A DNA stretch of 64,000 bases, from the NCBI RefSeq assembly GCF_007989625.1, contig NZ_BJUK01000006.1:1-64000 (forward strand), in the 5' to 3' direction. This document shows positions 26,638 through 35,727 of this stretch, piece by piece. The notes beneath the pieces were generated by a model. That model was not told the origin of the DNA. It did no database searches and was given only the letters and a program-made list of their open reading frames with translations. Numbering within the stretch: the stretch's first letter is position 1; each line of letters begins with the position of its first letter. A program made the translations under genes and the position numbers. The DNA is from Bisbaumannia pacifica. Lineage in GTDB: Bacteria; Pseudomonadota; Gammaproteobacteria; Pseudomonadales; Halomonadaceae.

Positions 26638-26976
26638 ATGATCAACAACGAGCGAATCGGGCGGCTCGCCCAACAACTGGGTGAGCGCCTGCAGGGGGCC
26701 TCCCAGGCCCCGGAGGAGCTGCAACGCAGCGTGCAGCAGGTGGTCAAGGGCGCCTTCGATCGCCTGGAGCTGGTCTCCCGGGAAGATTTCGACATCCTGA
26801 TGGAGGTGCTGCAGCGTACCCGCTCCCGGGTCGAGGCCCTGGAGGGCCAGGTGGCCGAGCTGGAGCGCCTACTCCAGGCGCGGCTGGAGGCGGAGGCGCG
26901 GGACGCGTCACCCTCGCCGGCGGCGGAAGATGCCGGCGGTGGCGAGGCTCAGGACGAGACGTCGCCCCGGGCCTGA
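26638..26976 (+). CDS. ubiK: Ubiquinone biosynthesis accessory factor UbiK
   Basis: A 112-residue protein of the UbiK (YqiC) family: an amphipathic N-terminal helix, then a coiled coil (about 45-90, EALEGQVAELERLLQARLEAE) and a disordered acidic tail. UbiK pairs with UbiJ to assist the aerobic ubiquinone-synthesis complex. The family start MINNERIGRLAQQL fixes the ATG at 26638. Confidence 0.85.
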   Translation: MINNERIGRLAQQLGERLQGASQAPEELQRSVQQVVKGAFDRLELVSREDFDILMEVLQRTRSRVEALEGQVAELERLLQARLEAEARDASPSPAAEDAGGGEAQDETSPRA

Positions 26977-27036
26977 GTGTCGTCCTGGCGTCCCTGAGCT
27001 AGGGTTAAGGAATCCTCGACTACTCAGGGACGAGTC

Positions 27037-28545
27037 ATGACGCTGGCCATCGTTACCACCCGTGCCGCCCTGGGGCTGGAGGCCCCAGAGGTGCGGGTGG
27101 AGGTGCATCTGGCCAATGGCCTGCCCGGCATTACCCTGGTGGGATTGCCGGAGACCGCCGTTCGCGAGAGCCGCGAGCGGGTGCGTAGCGCCCTGCTCAA
27201 TGCCAACTTCGAGTTTCCCACCACCCGCCGCATTACCCTCAACCTGGCCCCCGCCGATCTCCCCAAGGAGGGCGGACGCTTCGACCTGCCCATCGCCCTG
27301 GGCATTCTCGCCGCCTCCGGCCAGCTGCCCGCCGACGCCCTGGCCGACCTGGAGAGCCTGGGAGAACTGGCCCTGGATGGTCGCCTCTGTCCGGTCGGAG
27401 GGGTGCTGCCGGCGGCCCTGGCGGCCAAGCGCGCCGGGCGGCGGCTGATCCTGCCCCGGGAAAATGCCGCCGAGGCGGCCCTGGTGCAGGGCCTGGAAGT
27501 GCTGCCGGCAGCGCATCTGCTGGAAGTGGCGGCGCACCTCTGGGGGCGCGAACCGCTGACGCCCCAACCCCTCAGCCAGCCCGAGCCGGCGTGCCTCGAG
27601 GTCGCCGACCTGGCCGAGGTGCGTGGCCAGCCCCAGGCCCGTCGCGCCCTGGAGGTGGCCGCCGCCGGTGGCCACAACCTGCTCTTCGTGGGGCCGCCGG
27701 GCAGCGGCAAGACCCTGCTGGCCAGCCGCCTGCCGGGCATCCTGCCGCCCCTGGACGAGGATGAGGCCCTGGCGCTGGCGGCGATCCGCTCGGTGGCGGG
27801 GGAAGCGCCGCTCGAGGGGTGGGGCATTCGTCCCTTTCGTGCGCCCCACCATACCGCCAGCGCCGCGGCCCTGGTGGGCGGCGGCTCCTCGCCGCGCCCC
27901 GGCGAGGTTTCCCTGGCGCACCATGGCGTGCTCTTCCTCGACGAACTGCCGGAGTTCAACCGCAGTGTGCTGGAGGTGCTGCGTCAGCCCCTGGAGTCGG
28001 GGCGGGTGGACCTGGCCCGGGCCCGGGTGACCCGCCGTTACCCGAGTCGCTTCCAGTTGGTGGCGGCCATGAACCCCTGTCCATGCGGCTTCCTGGGCGA
28101 TGCCCGCCGCGACTGCCACTGCACGACGGGGCAGGTGCAGCGCTACCAGTCACGCCTCTCGGGGCCCCTGCTCGACCGTATCGATCTGCAGGTCGAGGTG
28201 CCGGCCCTGCCCGCCGAGCAGCTGACGGCGGCGACGACGGCGGAAGCCTCGGCGCGGGTGCGGGAGCGGGTAGTGGCGGCGCGGGGGCGTCAGCGGGAGC
28301 GGGGCGGCCTCAATGCCGCCCTTCCCGTAGCGGCCCTGGAGACGGCCTGTGCGCTGAGCACGGCGGATCGCGCCTGGCTGGCCCAGAGCCTGGAGCGGCT
28401 ACACCTCTCGGCCCGGGCCTATCATCGGGTGCTGCGGGTGGCCCTGACCCTGGCGGACCTGGAGGGGCTCGGGCGTCCCGGCCGCGATCAGTTGCTGGAG
28501 GCCATCGGCTATCGGCAGCTGGAGCGTCTATTGGGTCGCCGATAA
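27037..28545 (+). CDS. comM: YifB/ComM-family Mg-chelatase-like AAA ATPase
   Basis: A 502-residue hexameric helicase of the ComM/YifB family, which promotes branch migration during natural transformation. It has an N-terminal ribosomal-S5-like domain (GLPGITLVGLPE), Walker A GPPGSGKT (about 222-229), Walker B FLDELPEF, and a Cys-rich element PCPCGFLGD...CHC before the lid domain. Length is normal and it lies 60 bp after ubiK. Confidence 0.92.
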   Translation: MTLAIVTTRAALGLEAPEVRVEVHLANGLPGITLVGLPETAVRESRERVRSALLNANFEFPTTRRITLNLAPADLPKEGGRFDLPIALGILAASGQLPADALADLESLGELALDGRLCPVGGVLPAALAAKRAGRRLILPRENAAEAALVQGLEVLPAAHLLEVAAHLWGREPLTPQPLSQPEPACLEVADLAEVRGQPQARRALEVAAAGGHNLLFVGPPGSGKTLLASRLPGILPPLDEDEALALAAIRSVAGEAPLEGWGIRPFRAPHHTASAAALVGGGSSPRPGEVSLAHHGVLFLDELPEFNRSVLEVLRQPLESGRVDLARARVTRRYPSRFQLVAAMNPCPCGFLGDARRDCHCTTGQVQRYQSRLSGPLLDRIDLQVEVPALPAEQLTAATTAEASARVRERVVAARGRQRERGGLNAALPVAALETACALSTADRAWLAQSLERLHLSARAYHRVLRVALTLADLEGLGRPGRDQLLEAIGYRQLERLLGRR

Positions 28546-28566
28546 GGCGTGACGCGCCGGTAATGA

Positions 28567-29052
28567 CTAAAGGGCATCGGCATCGAAGGCGCCGCTGAGG
28601 GTTCGCTCCCAGCGTGGCCGGGCGTCACCCGGCCGCCGCAGGCCAAGCTCCAGCCGGTAGGGGAGCAGGGCGCGGTCCGAGAGCCGCAGCTCGGGGCCGT
28701 CGGCCGCCAGGCGCGCATCCAGCAGCCACTGGCCGGCGGGAGTCGCCGCCTGGCCGGTCTGCGGCTGCCAGTCGATCACCTGGGGGCCATCCGGGTAGGC
28801 CAGCAGGGCCCGGGTCAGGCTCTCGGCGAAGCGCTCGGCGCCGATGGGCAGGGCGCTATCCACCTCGGTGCTGGACAGCAGCAAGACGATCTCTCGGGCC
28901 TCGAGCTCCCAGGCCGGCTCCTCCATCAGTAGCCGGCTGGCGTCCTCGCCGAGCCCCAGCAGCGCCTGACGCAGCTGGGTGGGGCGATCCGGCGGGCTGG
29001 CGCAGGCCGTCAGCAAGGTGAGCGTCAGCAGCAGTATCGCCAGGCGTCTCAT
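28567..29052 (-). CDS. Putative lipoprotein
   Basis: A 161-residue protein with a lipoprotein signal ending in the lipobox LLTAC (Cys at about 17), so probably lipid-anchored. The rest has no motif I recognise; the C-terminal half looks beta-rich. Its ATG overlaps the stop of the hydrolase upstream by four bases, so the two are co-expressed. Confidence 0.72.
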   Translation of the reverse strand: MRRLAILLLTLTLLTACASPPDRPTQLRQALLGLGEDASRLLMEEPAWELEAREIVLLLSSTEVDSALPIGAERFAESLTRALLAYPDGPQVIDWQPQTGQAATPAGQWLLDARLAADGPELRLSDRALLPYRLELGLRRPGDARPRWERTLSGAFDADAL

Positions 29053-30005
29053 TGGGGGGGCTCGCGACGGGCCAGGAAGCCGTCCAGTTCATCGAATAGC
29101 GCCTCGCGGATCGGCAGCGTCTCGTTGACCAGATGATGGCGCGCCTCCGGATGGCGATGAATCTCGGCGTCGGGGAACTTGCGAGCCAGGATATCCAGGT
29201 TCCACTGCCAGTCTACCGTCAGGTCCTGTTCGCCTTGCAGGATCAACACCGGCAGCTGTGCCGGCGGCAGCGCCAGCAGGCGCGGGATCCAGCGTCGCAT
29301 GGCGCTGATCCAGTTGACCGAGAGGCGATCCGGCTGGAGGGGGTCCTGGTCGCGGAGGAAGGCGGTGAAGTCCGCATCATTGGAGTTGGCCCGGTACTTG
29401 CGCGGCAAGCTGCGGATAAAGGGGCTGGCCACCAGGTGCAGCCAGCTGGACTGGTTCCAGCCCCAGGGGCGTACCAGGGGCGCCAGCAGGACCAGACCGG
29501 CCCACTGGCTCTCGGCCTGACGGTCGAGGGCGTCGGTGGCGAGGACGGCGGCGCCGGTGCTCTGGCCGATCCCCACCCAGGGGCGCGGGGCCAGGCCTTC
29601 CAGGCTGAGGCGCCGCTGCAGGGCGGCCAGGCAGCGTCCGTAGTCGTCGAAGTCATCGATGCAGGCGCGGCGCCCGGTGGAGAGGCCGTGGCCCGGCAGG
29701 TCCCAGAGTACCACCCGCCAGCCACCGTTCAGCAGGCGTTCCAGCAGGTGGCGATAGAGCCCCAGATGATCGAAATAGCCATGTACCACGAAGGCGGTGC
29801 CGCGAGGGTGGGGAGGGCTCCACACCTGGGTCCAGAGACGGAAGGGATCGGCCTCGGTATAGCCCACATGCAGCCCGATGCGATCCTTGAGCAGCGGCAT
29901 CAGGCGGTAGTGGACGAGATAGTCTTCCAGGTGCGGCATGGCCTGTGGTGCCTGGCCGGCAGGCATGATGGGGCCCAGGGTGGTGAGGGGCGTGAAATCG
30001 GTCAT
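29049..30005 (-). CDS. Alpha/beta hydrolase, monoacylglycerol lipase-like
   Basis: A 318-residue serine hydrolase with VVHGYFDHLGLYRHL (oxyanion region), nucleophile elbow GIGQSTG, Asp in LILQGEQDLTVD and His in ARHHLVNE. The pattern fits the lysophospholipase/monoacylglycerol-lipase group (PldB-like). No signal peptide is visible. It is translationally coupled to a lipoprotein gene. Confidence 0.82.
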   Translation of the reverse strand: MTDFTPLTTLGPIMPAGQAPQAMPHLEDYLVHYRLMPLLKDRIGLHVGYTEADPFRLWTQVWSPPHPRGTAFVVHGYFDHLGLYRHLLERLLNGGWRVVLWDLPGHGLSTGRRACIDDFDDYGRCLAALQRRLSLEGLAPRPWVGIGQSTGAAVLATDALDRQAESQWAGLVLLAPLVRPWGWNQSSWLHLVASPFIRSLPRKYRANSNDADFTAFLRDQDPLQPDRLSVNWISAMRRWIPRLLALPPAQLPVLILQGEQDLTVDWQWNLDILARKFPDAEIHRHPEARHHLVNETLPIREALFDELDGFLARREPPQ

Positions 30006-30121
30006 GATGGCCTCCCGTCAGGCACCAATCCTAGCGTCATGAGTCCTCCCAGGCCATATTGCCGGCAGGGGGAATTCATCATTTGGTCGAGGCGGGCAGA
30101 CCAGACGCCCAAAATCGGGTA

Positions 30122-30151
30122 GCATATGGAAGGTATTTCCACAAATATATG
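30122..30151. promoter_or_regulatory. Inverted repeat upstream of glcB
   Basis: TGGAA-GGTAT-TTCCA (30127-30141) sits inside GCATAT...ATATGC, about 70 bp ahead of the malate synthase start. It could be an operator. The rest of 30006-30221 shows nothing else convincing. Confidence 0.35.
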
Positions 30152-30221
30152 CCGGTTTCGTATTAGAGATAACGACAAGCAGTCGGCGGTGCCGGCCGGC
30201 TGCAGCGCATCAGGAGGCCCC

Positions 30222-32402
30222 ATGACCGACCGAGTCACTCGCCACCGTCTCCAGGTGGCCAGCGAGCTGGACCATTTCATCAATGAACAGGCCCTGCCGG
30301 GGTCAGGTATCGATGCCGAGGCCTTCTGGGCCGGCGTCGATGCACTCTTTCATGATTTGACCCCAAAGAACAGGGAATTGCTCGCCGAGCGCGAGCGTCT
30401 GCAGCGCGAGCTGGATAGCTGGCATCGCGATAACCCGGGCCCGGTGCAGGATATGCCGGCCTATCGCCGCTTCCTCGAGGAGATCGGCTACCTGGCCGAG
30501 GTCCCGGCCAAGGTCGCGGTCAGCACCAGCAAGGTGGATGCCGAGCTGGCCTCCCAGGCCGGCCCCCAGTTGGTGGTGCCGGTCAGCAATGCCCGTTATG
30601 CCCTCAACGCCGCCAATGCGCGCTGGGGCAGCCTCTATGATGCGCTCTATGGCACCGACGCCATCAGCGAAGCCGACGGCGCCGAGAAGGGCAAGGCCTT
30701 CAACCCCAAGCGCGGGGCCAAGGTGATCGCTTACGCCCGCGGCGTGCTGGATATCGCCGCGCCGCTGGCCACCGGCTCTCACCGCGAGGCGGTCAAGTAT
30801 GTGATCCGTGATGGCCACCTGGTGGTGACCCTGGAAGGCGGTCGCGAAACCGGCCTCAAGGATGCCGGCAAGCTGGTGGGCTATCGTGGCGAGGCGGCCT
30901 CCCCCGAGGCGGTGCTGCTCGGTAACCATGGCCTGCACCTGGAGATCCAGTTTGATGCCGAGCACTTCATCGGCAAGGACGATCCGGCGCATATCAAGGA
31001 CCTGCTGATGGAGGCGGCCCTCTCCGCCATCATGGACTGCGAGGACTCCGTGGCCGCGGTGGATGCCGAGGACAAGGTCGGGGTCTATCGCAACTGGCTG
31101 GGCCTGATGAAGGGTGACCTGGAAGAGCGTTTCGAAAAGGGTGGCAAGACGGTAGTGCGTCGCCTCAATCCGGATCGCCGCTACACCACCCCGGATGGCG
31201 GCAGCCTGAGCCTGCCGGGGCGTTCCCTGCTCTTCGTGCGCAACGTGGGTCACCTGATGACCACCCCGGCGGTGCTGGATGCCGAGGGCAACGAGGTGCC
31301 CGAGGGCATCCTCGACTGCGTGGTGACCAGCCTGATCGCCCTGCGCGACCTGCACAAGGGCGCCGACGAGCCGCGCAACTCCCGCGAGGGCTCCGTCTAT
31401 ATCGTCAAGCCGAAGATGCACGGTCCCCGGGAAGTGGCCTTCGCCAACGAGCTGTTCGGTCGCGTCGAAGACCTGCTGGACATGCCCCGCGATACCCTGA
31501 AGATGGGCATCATGGACGAGGAGCGCCGCACCTCCACCAACCTCAAGGCGTGCATCCATGCCGCCGCCTCCCGGGTGGTGTTTATCAACACCGGCTTCCT
31601 CGATCGCACCGGCGACGAGATGCATACCGTGATGCAGGCGGGGCCCATGGTGCGCAAGGGCGACATGAAGCATGCCGCCTGGATCCAGGCCTATGAGCGC
31701 AACAACGTACAGATCGGCCTGGCCTGTGGCCTGCGCGGTCGCGCCCAGATCGGCAAGGGCATGTGGGCCATGCCGGACCTGATGGCCGCCATGCTGGAGC
31801 AGAAGGTGGCCCAGCCCAAGGCCGGAGCCAACACCGCCTGGGTACCGTCGCCCACCGCCGCGACCCTGCATGTGCTGCATTACCATCAGGTCGATGTCCA
31901 GGCGGTGCAGCGCGAGCTGGAGGCCCAGGGCGAGCCCGACTACCTGGGCGATCTGCTGAGCGTGCCGGTGGCACAGGACCCGAACTGGTCCGATGACGAG
32001 ATCCAGCAGGAACTCGACAACAACTGCCAGGGCATCCTCGGCTATGTGGTGCGCTGGGTCGAGCACGGCGTCGGCTGCTCCAAGGTGCCGGACATCCATG
32101 ACGTGGGCCTGATGGAGGACCGCGCGACCCTGCGGATCTCCAGCCAGCACGTGGCCAACTGGCTGCACCATGGCGTGGTCAGCGCCGAGCGGGTCCAGCA
32201 GACCCTGGAGCGCATGGCCAAGGTGGTGGACGAGCAGAACGCCGGCGACCCCGCCTATGTGCCGATGAGTCGCGACTTCGCCGCCTCCACCGCCTTCCAG
32301 GCGGCCAGCGAGCTGGTCTTCAAGGGCCTCGAGCAGCCTTCCGGCTACACCGAGCCGCTGCTGCACCATTGGCGGGCGGTCCACAAGGCGCGCGCCAACT
32401 AA
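30222..32402 (+). CDS. glcB: Malate synthase G
   Basis: A 726-residue monomeric malate synthase G that condenses glyoxylate with acetyl-CoA to malate. Recognised from the overall length and segments such as [46 protein letters not shown] and [15 protein letters not shown]. The frame opens at 30126, but AGGAGG before the ATG at 30222 and the family N terminus fix the start. It serves glyoxylate, glycolate or acetate growth. It ends in a terminator at 32428. Confidence 0.95.
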   Translation: MTDRVTRHRLQVASELDHFINEQALPGSGIDAEAFWAGVDALFHDLTPKNRELLAERERLQRELDSWHRDNPGPVQDMPAYRRFLEEIGYLAEVPAKVAVSTSKVDAELASQAGPQLVVPVSNARYALNAANARWGSLYDALYGTDAISEADGAEKGKAFNPKRGAKVIAYARGVLDIAAPLATGSHREAVKYVIRDGHLVVTLEGGRETGLKDAGKLVGYRGEAASPEAVLLGNHGLHLEIQFDAEHFIGKDDPAHIKDLLMEAALSAIMDCEDSVAAVDAEDKVGVYRNWLGLMKGDLEERFEKGGKTVVRRLNPDRRYTTPDGGSLSLPGRSLLFVRNVGHLMTTPAVLDAEGNEVPEGILDCVVTSLIALRDLHKGADEPRNSREGSVYIVKPKMHGPREVAFANELFGRVEDLLDMPRDTLKMGIMDEERRTSTNLKACIHAAASRVVFINTGFLDRTGDEMHTVMQAGPMVRKGDMKHAAWIQAYERNNVQIGLACGLRGRAQIGKGMWAMPDLMAAMLEQKVAQPKAGANTAWVPSPTAATLHVLHYHQVDVQAVQRELEAQGEPDYLGDLLSVPVAQDPNWSDDEIQQELDNNCQGILGYVVRWVEHGVGCSKVPDIHDVGLMEDRATLRISSQHVANWLHHGVVSAERVQQTLERMAKVVDEQNAGDPAYVPMSRDFAASTAFQAASELVFKGLEQPSGYTEPLLHHWRAVHKARAN

Positions 32403-32427
32403 GCCCCATCGGCCATCCCGCTAGTGC

Positions 32428-32460
32428 AACGCCCCGGCGGCCTTTCGGCACCGGGGCGTT
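32428..32460 (+). terminator. Terminator after glcB
   Basis: A 10-bp stem AACGCCCCGG/CCGGGGCGTT with a 13-nt loop, 25 bp after the glcB stop. Confidence 0.65.
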
Positions 32461-32549
32461 GGTGGTTTCGGGCTGGGCCCGGAGGCGGCCTTGCGCTATC
32501 TTGTGGCGCAACGCTTGCCACCGTTTCGCCAGCCGCAGGGAGCGCCGCC

Positions 32550-32963
32550 ATGACCGTGATGACTGCCGCCGCCATCGAGGAATTCCTCGACGAGGTCTTT
32601 CCCCAGCGCCAGGGCACCATCGAGGGCGTCGACGAGATGCGCGCCACCATGAGCCTGGCCATCGAGGACGAGCACCTCAGGCCCGGCTCTTGCGTCTCCG
32701 GGCCGACCCTGATGGGGCTGGCGGATGTCTGCCTCTATGTGGCCATCCTCGCCCAGGTGGGGCCGGAGCCCATGGCGGTGACCACCGACCTCAACTGCCA
32801 CTTCCTGCGCCGCGCCCGGGGCGACCGCGACCTGATCGCCAACGCCCGCATCGTCAAGCTGGGGCGGCGCCTGGCGGTGGGCGAGGTGCAGCTCTTCTCC
32901 GCCGGGGAGGAGGCACCGGTGGCCCTGGTGACCGCCACCTATGCGCTGCCGGATGGCGACTAG
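32550..32963 (+). CDS. PaaI-family thioesterase
   Basis: A 137-residue hotdog-fold thioesterase. The helix region carries SGPTLMGLADVCLYVAI, with the catalytic Asp, and TTDLNCHFLRRA is the typical strand after it. It would hydrolyse acyl-CoA esters; the substrate is unknown. Its stop overlaps the convergent DUF423 gene by four bases. Confidence 0.8.
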   Translation: MTVMTAAAIEEFLDEVFPQRQGTIEGVDEMRATMSLAIEDEHLRPGSCVSGPTLMGLADVCLYVAILAQVGPEPMAVTTDLNCHFLRRARGDRDLIANARIVKLGRRLAVGEVQLFSAGEEAPVALVTATYALPDGD

Positions 32964-33364
32964 CGCCGCTCTCGGTCGCGCCCCATGCCGGGCCCGGCGC
33001 GCAGCACGCAGGCCCCCAGGGCCAGCCAGCCGCCGATCATCGCCAGGCCACCCAGGGGGGTGATCAGGCCCAGGCGGCCCAGGCCGCTCAGCGCCAGGGC
33101 ATAGAGGGAGCCGGAGAAGAGCGCGATGCCCAGGGCCCAGAGGCCCAGCACCAGGCGCTGGCCGGCCATCGGCGTGGCGGCCCGCCAGGCCAGCACGCCG
33201 AGCATCGCCAGGGTGTGCCAGGCCTGATAGCGGACCCCGGTCTCGAAGGCCGCCAGCAGGCGCGGCGCCAGGTGCCCCTCCAGGGCATGGGCGCCGAAGG
33301 CGCCGGCGGCGACCAGCAGGGTCCCCGAGGCGGCCACCAGCAGCCACCAGTTGCGATCACGCAT
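32960..33364 (-). CDS. DUF423 inner-membrane protein (YgdD-like)
   Basis: A 134-residue protein with four predicted membrane helices. The N-terminal AASGTLLVAAGAFGAHALEGHL is a DUF423 hallmark. GGGAGA favours the ATG at 33364 over the one at 33382. Function unknown. Confidence 0.82.
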   Translation of the reverse strand: MRDRNWWLLVAASGTLLVAAGAFGAHALEGHLAPRLLAAFETGVRYQAWHTLAMLGVLAWRAATPMAGQRLVLGLWALGIALFSGSLYALALSGLGRLGLITPLGGLAMIGGWLALGACVLRAGPGMGRDRERR

Positions 33365-33463
33365 CGCTTGTCTCCCAACCATTCATGGCAGGCGCTACCG
33401 TACCCCGAGCGGGGCGAACAGGCTACAATATGGCCCCTGCCATCCTGCTATCGAGAGGACGCC

Positions 33464-33664
33464 ATGCAGATCCAGCTCAATGGAGAATCCAAGCCGCTCG
33501 ATGGCGAGGTGACGATCCAGCAACTGCTCGAGTCCCTGGGGCTCGCCGGGCGGCGTATCGCCGTCGAGGTCAACGAAGAGATCGTCCCCCGCAGCATTCA
33601 CGCCGAGACTCGCCTCGCCGAGGGCGATCGAGTCGAGATCGTGCACGCCATCGGCGGCGGCTAA
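33464..33664 (+). CDS. thiS: Sulfur carrier protein ThiS
   Basis: A 66-residue ubiquitin-fold sulfur carrier ending in the required Gly-Gly (HAIGGG). ThiF adenylates its C terminus and a thiocarboxylate forms as sulfur donor for the thiazole ring. thiG follows 60 bp downstream, an expected pair. I see no TPP riboswitch upstream. Confidence 0.93.
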   Translation: MQIQLNGESKPLDGEVTIQQLLESLGLAGRRIAVEVNEEIVPRSIHAETRLAEGDRVEIVHAIGGG

Positions 33665-33724
33665 GTCCGCGGCGTCCGTATTCGACGCCCTGAGATCCCG
33701 CGGCCAATCGAGGAAGCCAAACAG

Positions 33725-34522
33725 ATGACTCAAACACTCAGCGACCAGCCCTTCGTGGTGGCCGGCCGCCCCTTTAGCTCCCGCCTGCTGGTGGGGACCG
33801 GCAAGTACCAGGATTTCGACGAGACCGCGGCGGCCATCGACGCCAGCGGCGCCGAGATCGTCACCTTCGCCGTGCGGCGCACCAACCTGGGGCAGGATGC
33901 CTCGGCGCCGAACCTGCTCGACGTGATCTCGCCGCAGCGCTATACCCTGCTGCCCAATACCGCCGGCTGCTACACCGCCAAGGACGCGGTGCGTACCTGC
34001 AAGCTGGCCCGGGAGCTGCTCGACGGCCATAACCTGGTCAAGCTCGAGGTGCTGGGCGACGACACCACCCTCTACCCCAATGTGGTGGAGACCCTGAAGG
34101 CCGCCGAGGCGCTGCTGGCCGATGGCTTCGACGTGATGGTCTATACCAGCGACGATCCCATCGTGGCCAAGGAGCTAGAGCGCTTGGGCTGCTGTGCCAT
34201 CATGCCCCTGGGCTCGCTGATCGGCTCCGGTCACGGCCTGCAGAACCCGCACAATACCCGCCTGATCGTGGAGCAGGCCGAGGTGCCGGTGCTGGTAGAC
34301 GCGGGCATCGGTACCGCCTCCGACGCCGCCATGGCCATGGAGCTGGGCTGCGATGCGGTGCTGATGAACACCGCCATCGCCCATGCCCGCCAGCCGGTGC
34401 TGATGGCCCAGGCCATGAAGCAGGCGGTGGAAGCCGGGCGCCAGGCCTATCTGGCCGGGCGCATGCCGCGCCGCCAGAGCGCCGATCCCTCCTCGCCCTT
34501 TGCCGGCCGTATCAACGGCTGA
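33725..34522 (+). CDS. thiG: Thiazole synthase
   Basis: A 265-residue (beta/alpha)8 enzyme that builds the thiazole phosphate of thiamine from deoxyxylulose phosphate, dehydroglycine and ThiS thiocarboxylate. Landmarks are [10 protein letters not shown], the Schiff-base Lys in [23 protein letters not shown] and [12 protein letters not shown]. Length is normal. Confidence 0.95.
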   Translation: MTQTLSDQPFVVAGRPFSSRLLVGTGKYQDFDETAAAIDASGAEIVTFAVRRTNLGQDASAPNLLDVISPQRYTLLPNTAGCYTAKDAVRTCKLARELLDGHNLVKLEVLGDDTTLYPNVVETLKAAEALLADGFDVMVYTSDDPIVAKELERLGCCAIMPLGSLIGSGHGLQNPHNTRLIVEQAEVPVLVDAGIGTASDAAMAMELGCDAVLMNTAIAHARQPVLMAQAMKQAVEAGRQAYLAGRMPRRQSADPSSPFAGRING

Positions 34523-34549
34523 GCCCGACCCAGGAATCGAACGAGGCGT

Positions 34550-35296
34550 ATGAACGACGAACGTACCCCCGAGCCGGGCGCCGAGGCCGCCGGCGAGGCC
34601 AGTCAGGACACGCTCTACAAGCGTGGAATCAAGAGCTATGTGCTGCGTGCCGGTCGCATGACCGGCGCCCAGACCCGCGGCCTGGAAGAGGTCTGGCCGC
34701 GGCTGGGACTGACCCTGGACGGCGGGCGCCTGGACCTGGATGCCCTCTTCGGGCGGCGGGCCCGGCGGGTGGTGGAGATCGGCTTCGGCATGGGCGCCTC
34801 CCTGATCGAGCAGGCCGAGACCCACCCGGATACCGACTTTATCGGCATCGAGGTGCATGCCCCCGGCGTCGGCAAGCTGCTCGACGAGGCCGACAAGCGG
34901 GGCCTGACCAACCTGCGGGTATTCCGCGAGGATGCGGTGCGGGTGTTGGACGAGTGTTTCCCGGCGGACAGCATCGACACCCTGCAGCTGTTCTTCCCCG
35001 ATCCCTGGCCGAAGAAGAAGCACCACAAGCGGCGCATCGTGCAGCCCGCCTTCGTGGAGCTGATTCGCCGCCGTCTCAAGGTGGGTGGCACCCTGCACAT
35101 GGCCACCGACTGGGAGAACTATGCCGAGCATATGGCCGAGGTGATGGCGGCGGCGCCGGGTTACCGCAATACCGCCACCGCGGAGACCGCGCCCTATGTG
35201 CCGCGCCCCGAGTTCCGGCCGCTGACCAAGTTCGAGGCCCGCGGCGAGCGCCTGGGGCATGGCGTCTGGGACCTGATCTTCGCGCGTAGCGAGTAA
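34550..35296 (+). CDS. trmB: tRNA (guanine-N7)-methyltransferase
   Basis: A 248-residue SAM-dependent methyltransferase modifying G46 of tRNA. It shows SAM motif [12 protein letters not shown], then [12 protein letters not shown] and the [14 protein letters not shown] signature. It lies 27 bp after thiG and is probably co-transcribed. The thiG-trmB pairing is common in gammaproteobacteria. Confidence 0.95.
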   Translation: MNDERTPEPGAEAAGEASQDTLYKRGIKSYVLRAGRMTGAQTRGLEEVWPRLGLTLDGGRLDLDALFGRRARRVVEIGFGMGASLIEQAETHPDTDFIGIEVHAPGVGKLLDEADKRGLTNLRVFREDAVRVLDECFPADSIDTLQLFFPDPWPKKKHHKRRIVQPAFVELIRRRLKVGGTLHMATDWENYAEHMAEVMAAAPGYRNTATAETAPYVPRPEFRPLTKFEARGERLGHGVWDLIFARSE

Positions 35297-35344
35297 GTGA
35301 AGGCGATGGGGTCGGGGCGGCCCCTTCGTCTGCCAGGCGGCGCC

Positions 35345-35463
35345 AAAAAAAGCGGCGACTCCGAGGGAGTCGCCGACAAGGACCGTGACTAGCTTGATGA
35401 GGAGAAACCATGGCAGGGGGCCTGACACCCGCTGCGATGGGTATGGCGTCTGGCCGACGCCAT
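35345..35463 (-). ncRNA. Fur-controlled small RNA, copy A (PrrF-like)
   Basis: A predicted RNA of about 119 nt. Its start falls 7 nt after a -10 box and begins exactly at an 8-bp hairpin (35443-35463, arms ATGGCGTC/GACGCCAT). A second hairpin (35413-35435) has stem GCAG-GGG around loop TGTCAGG. A conserved pyrimidine-rich segment complementary to Shine-Dalgarno plus start codon regions follows, then an intrinsic terminator (10-bp stem 35353-35375, seven T at 35345-35351). A near copy lies 199 bp upstream. Layout and Fur box match iron-responsive RNAs of the RyhB/PrrF kind; sequence homology to them is not claimed. Confidence 0.78.
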
Positions 35464-35469
35464 GTAGAC

Positions 35470-35498
35470 AAGGTAATCATTCGCATTTCTCGCGTCAA
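35470..35498 (-). promoter_or_regulatory. Promoter and Fur box of sRNA copy A
   Basis: Minus strand -35 TTGACG (35498-35493), 17-bp spacer and -10 TACCTT (35475-35470). A Fur-like 15-mer (35471-35485) overlaps the spacer and -10, matching TGATAATCATTATCA at 11 of 15 positions, so iron-loaded Fur would repress. Confidence 0.75.
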
Positions 35499-35545
35499 CA
35501 GAAAACGAGAATCTTTTTCGTTTGCCCTCGTCCCCTCCCAGGCAT

Positions 35546-35662
35546 AAAAAAGCGGCGACTCCGAGGAGTCGCCGACAAGGACCGTGACTAGCTTGATGAG
35601 GAGAAACCATGGCAGGGAACCTGACATTCTCTGCGATGGGTATGGCGTCTGGCCGACGCCAT
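35546..35662 (-). ncRNA. Fur-controlled small RNA, copy B (PrrF-like)
   Basis: Second copy of the RNA at 35345-35463, about 117 nt. It has the 5' hairpin 35642-35662, second hairpin 35612-35634, the same conserved core, and a terminator stem at 35553-35574 followed by six T. Differences from copy A cluster in the second hairpin, where two base pairs change from G-C to A-T with pairing kept while the loop TGTCAGG is unchanged. It lies between copy A and the AEC transporter gene. Confidence 0.78.
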
Positions 35663-35668
35663 GAAGAC

Positions 35669-35697
35669 AAGATAATCATTCGCATTTGATGAGTCAA
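35669..35697 (-). promoter_or_regulatory. Promoter and Fur box of sRNA copy B
   Basis: Minus strand -35 TTGACT (35697-35692), 17-bp spacer and -10 TATCTT (35674-35669). The Fur-like 15-mer (35670-35684, AGATAATCATTCGCA) matches the 7-1-7 Fur consensus at 12 of 15 positions. Confidence 0.8.
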
Positions 35698-35727
35698 CAG
35701 CAAATGCGACTATTTTTCATTTGTAGC

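Noticed and set aside
33365-33463. Possible TPP riboswitch upstream of thiS
   Set aside because: The short region lacks the conserved CTGAGA and ACCTGA-type thi-box elements.
35410-35685. Two tiny plus-strand genes (MAGGLTPAAMG..., 45 codons, and MAGNLTFSAMG..., 25 codons) with perfect ribosome sites
   Set aside because: The apparent ribosome site and ATG are the exact complement of the conserved sRNA core. The two frames diverge and end at different places, and base changes keep RNA pairing rather than protein sequence.
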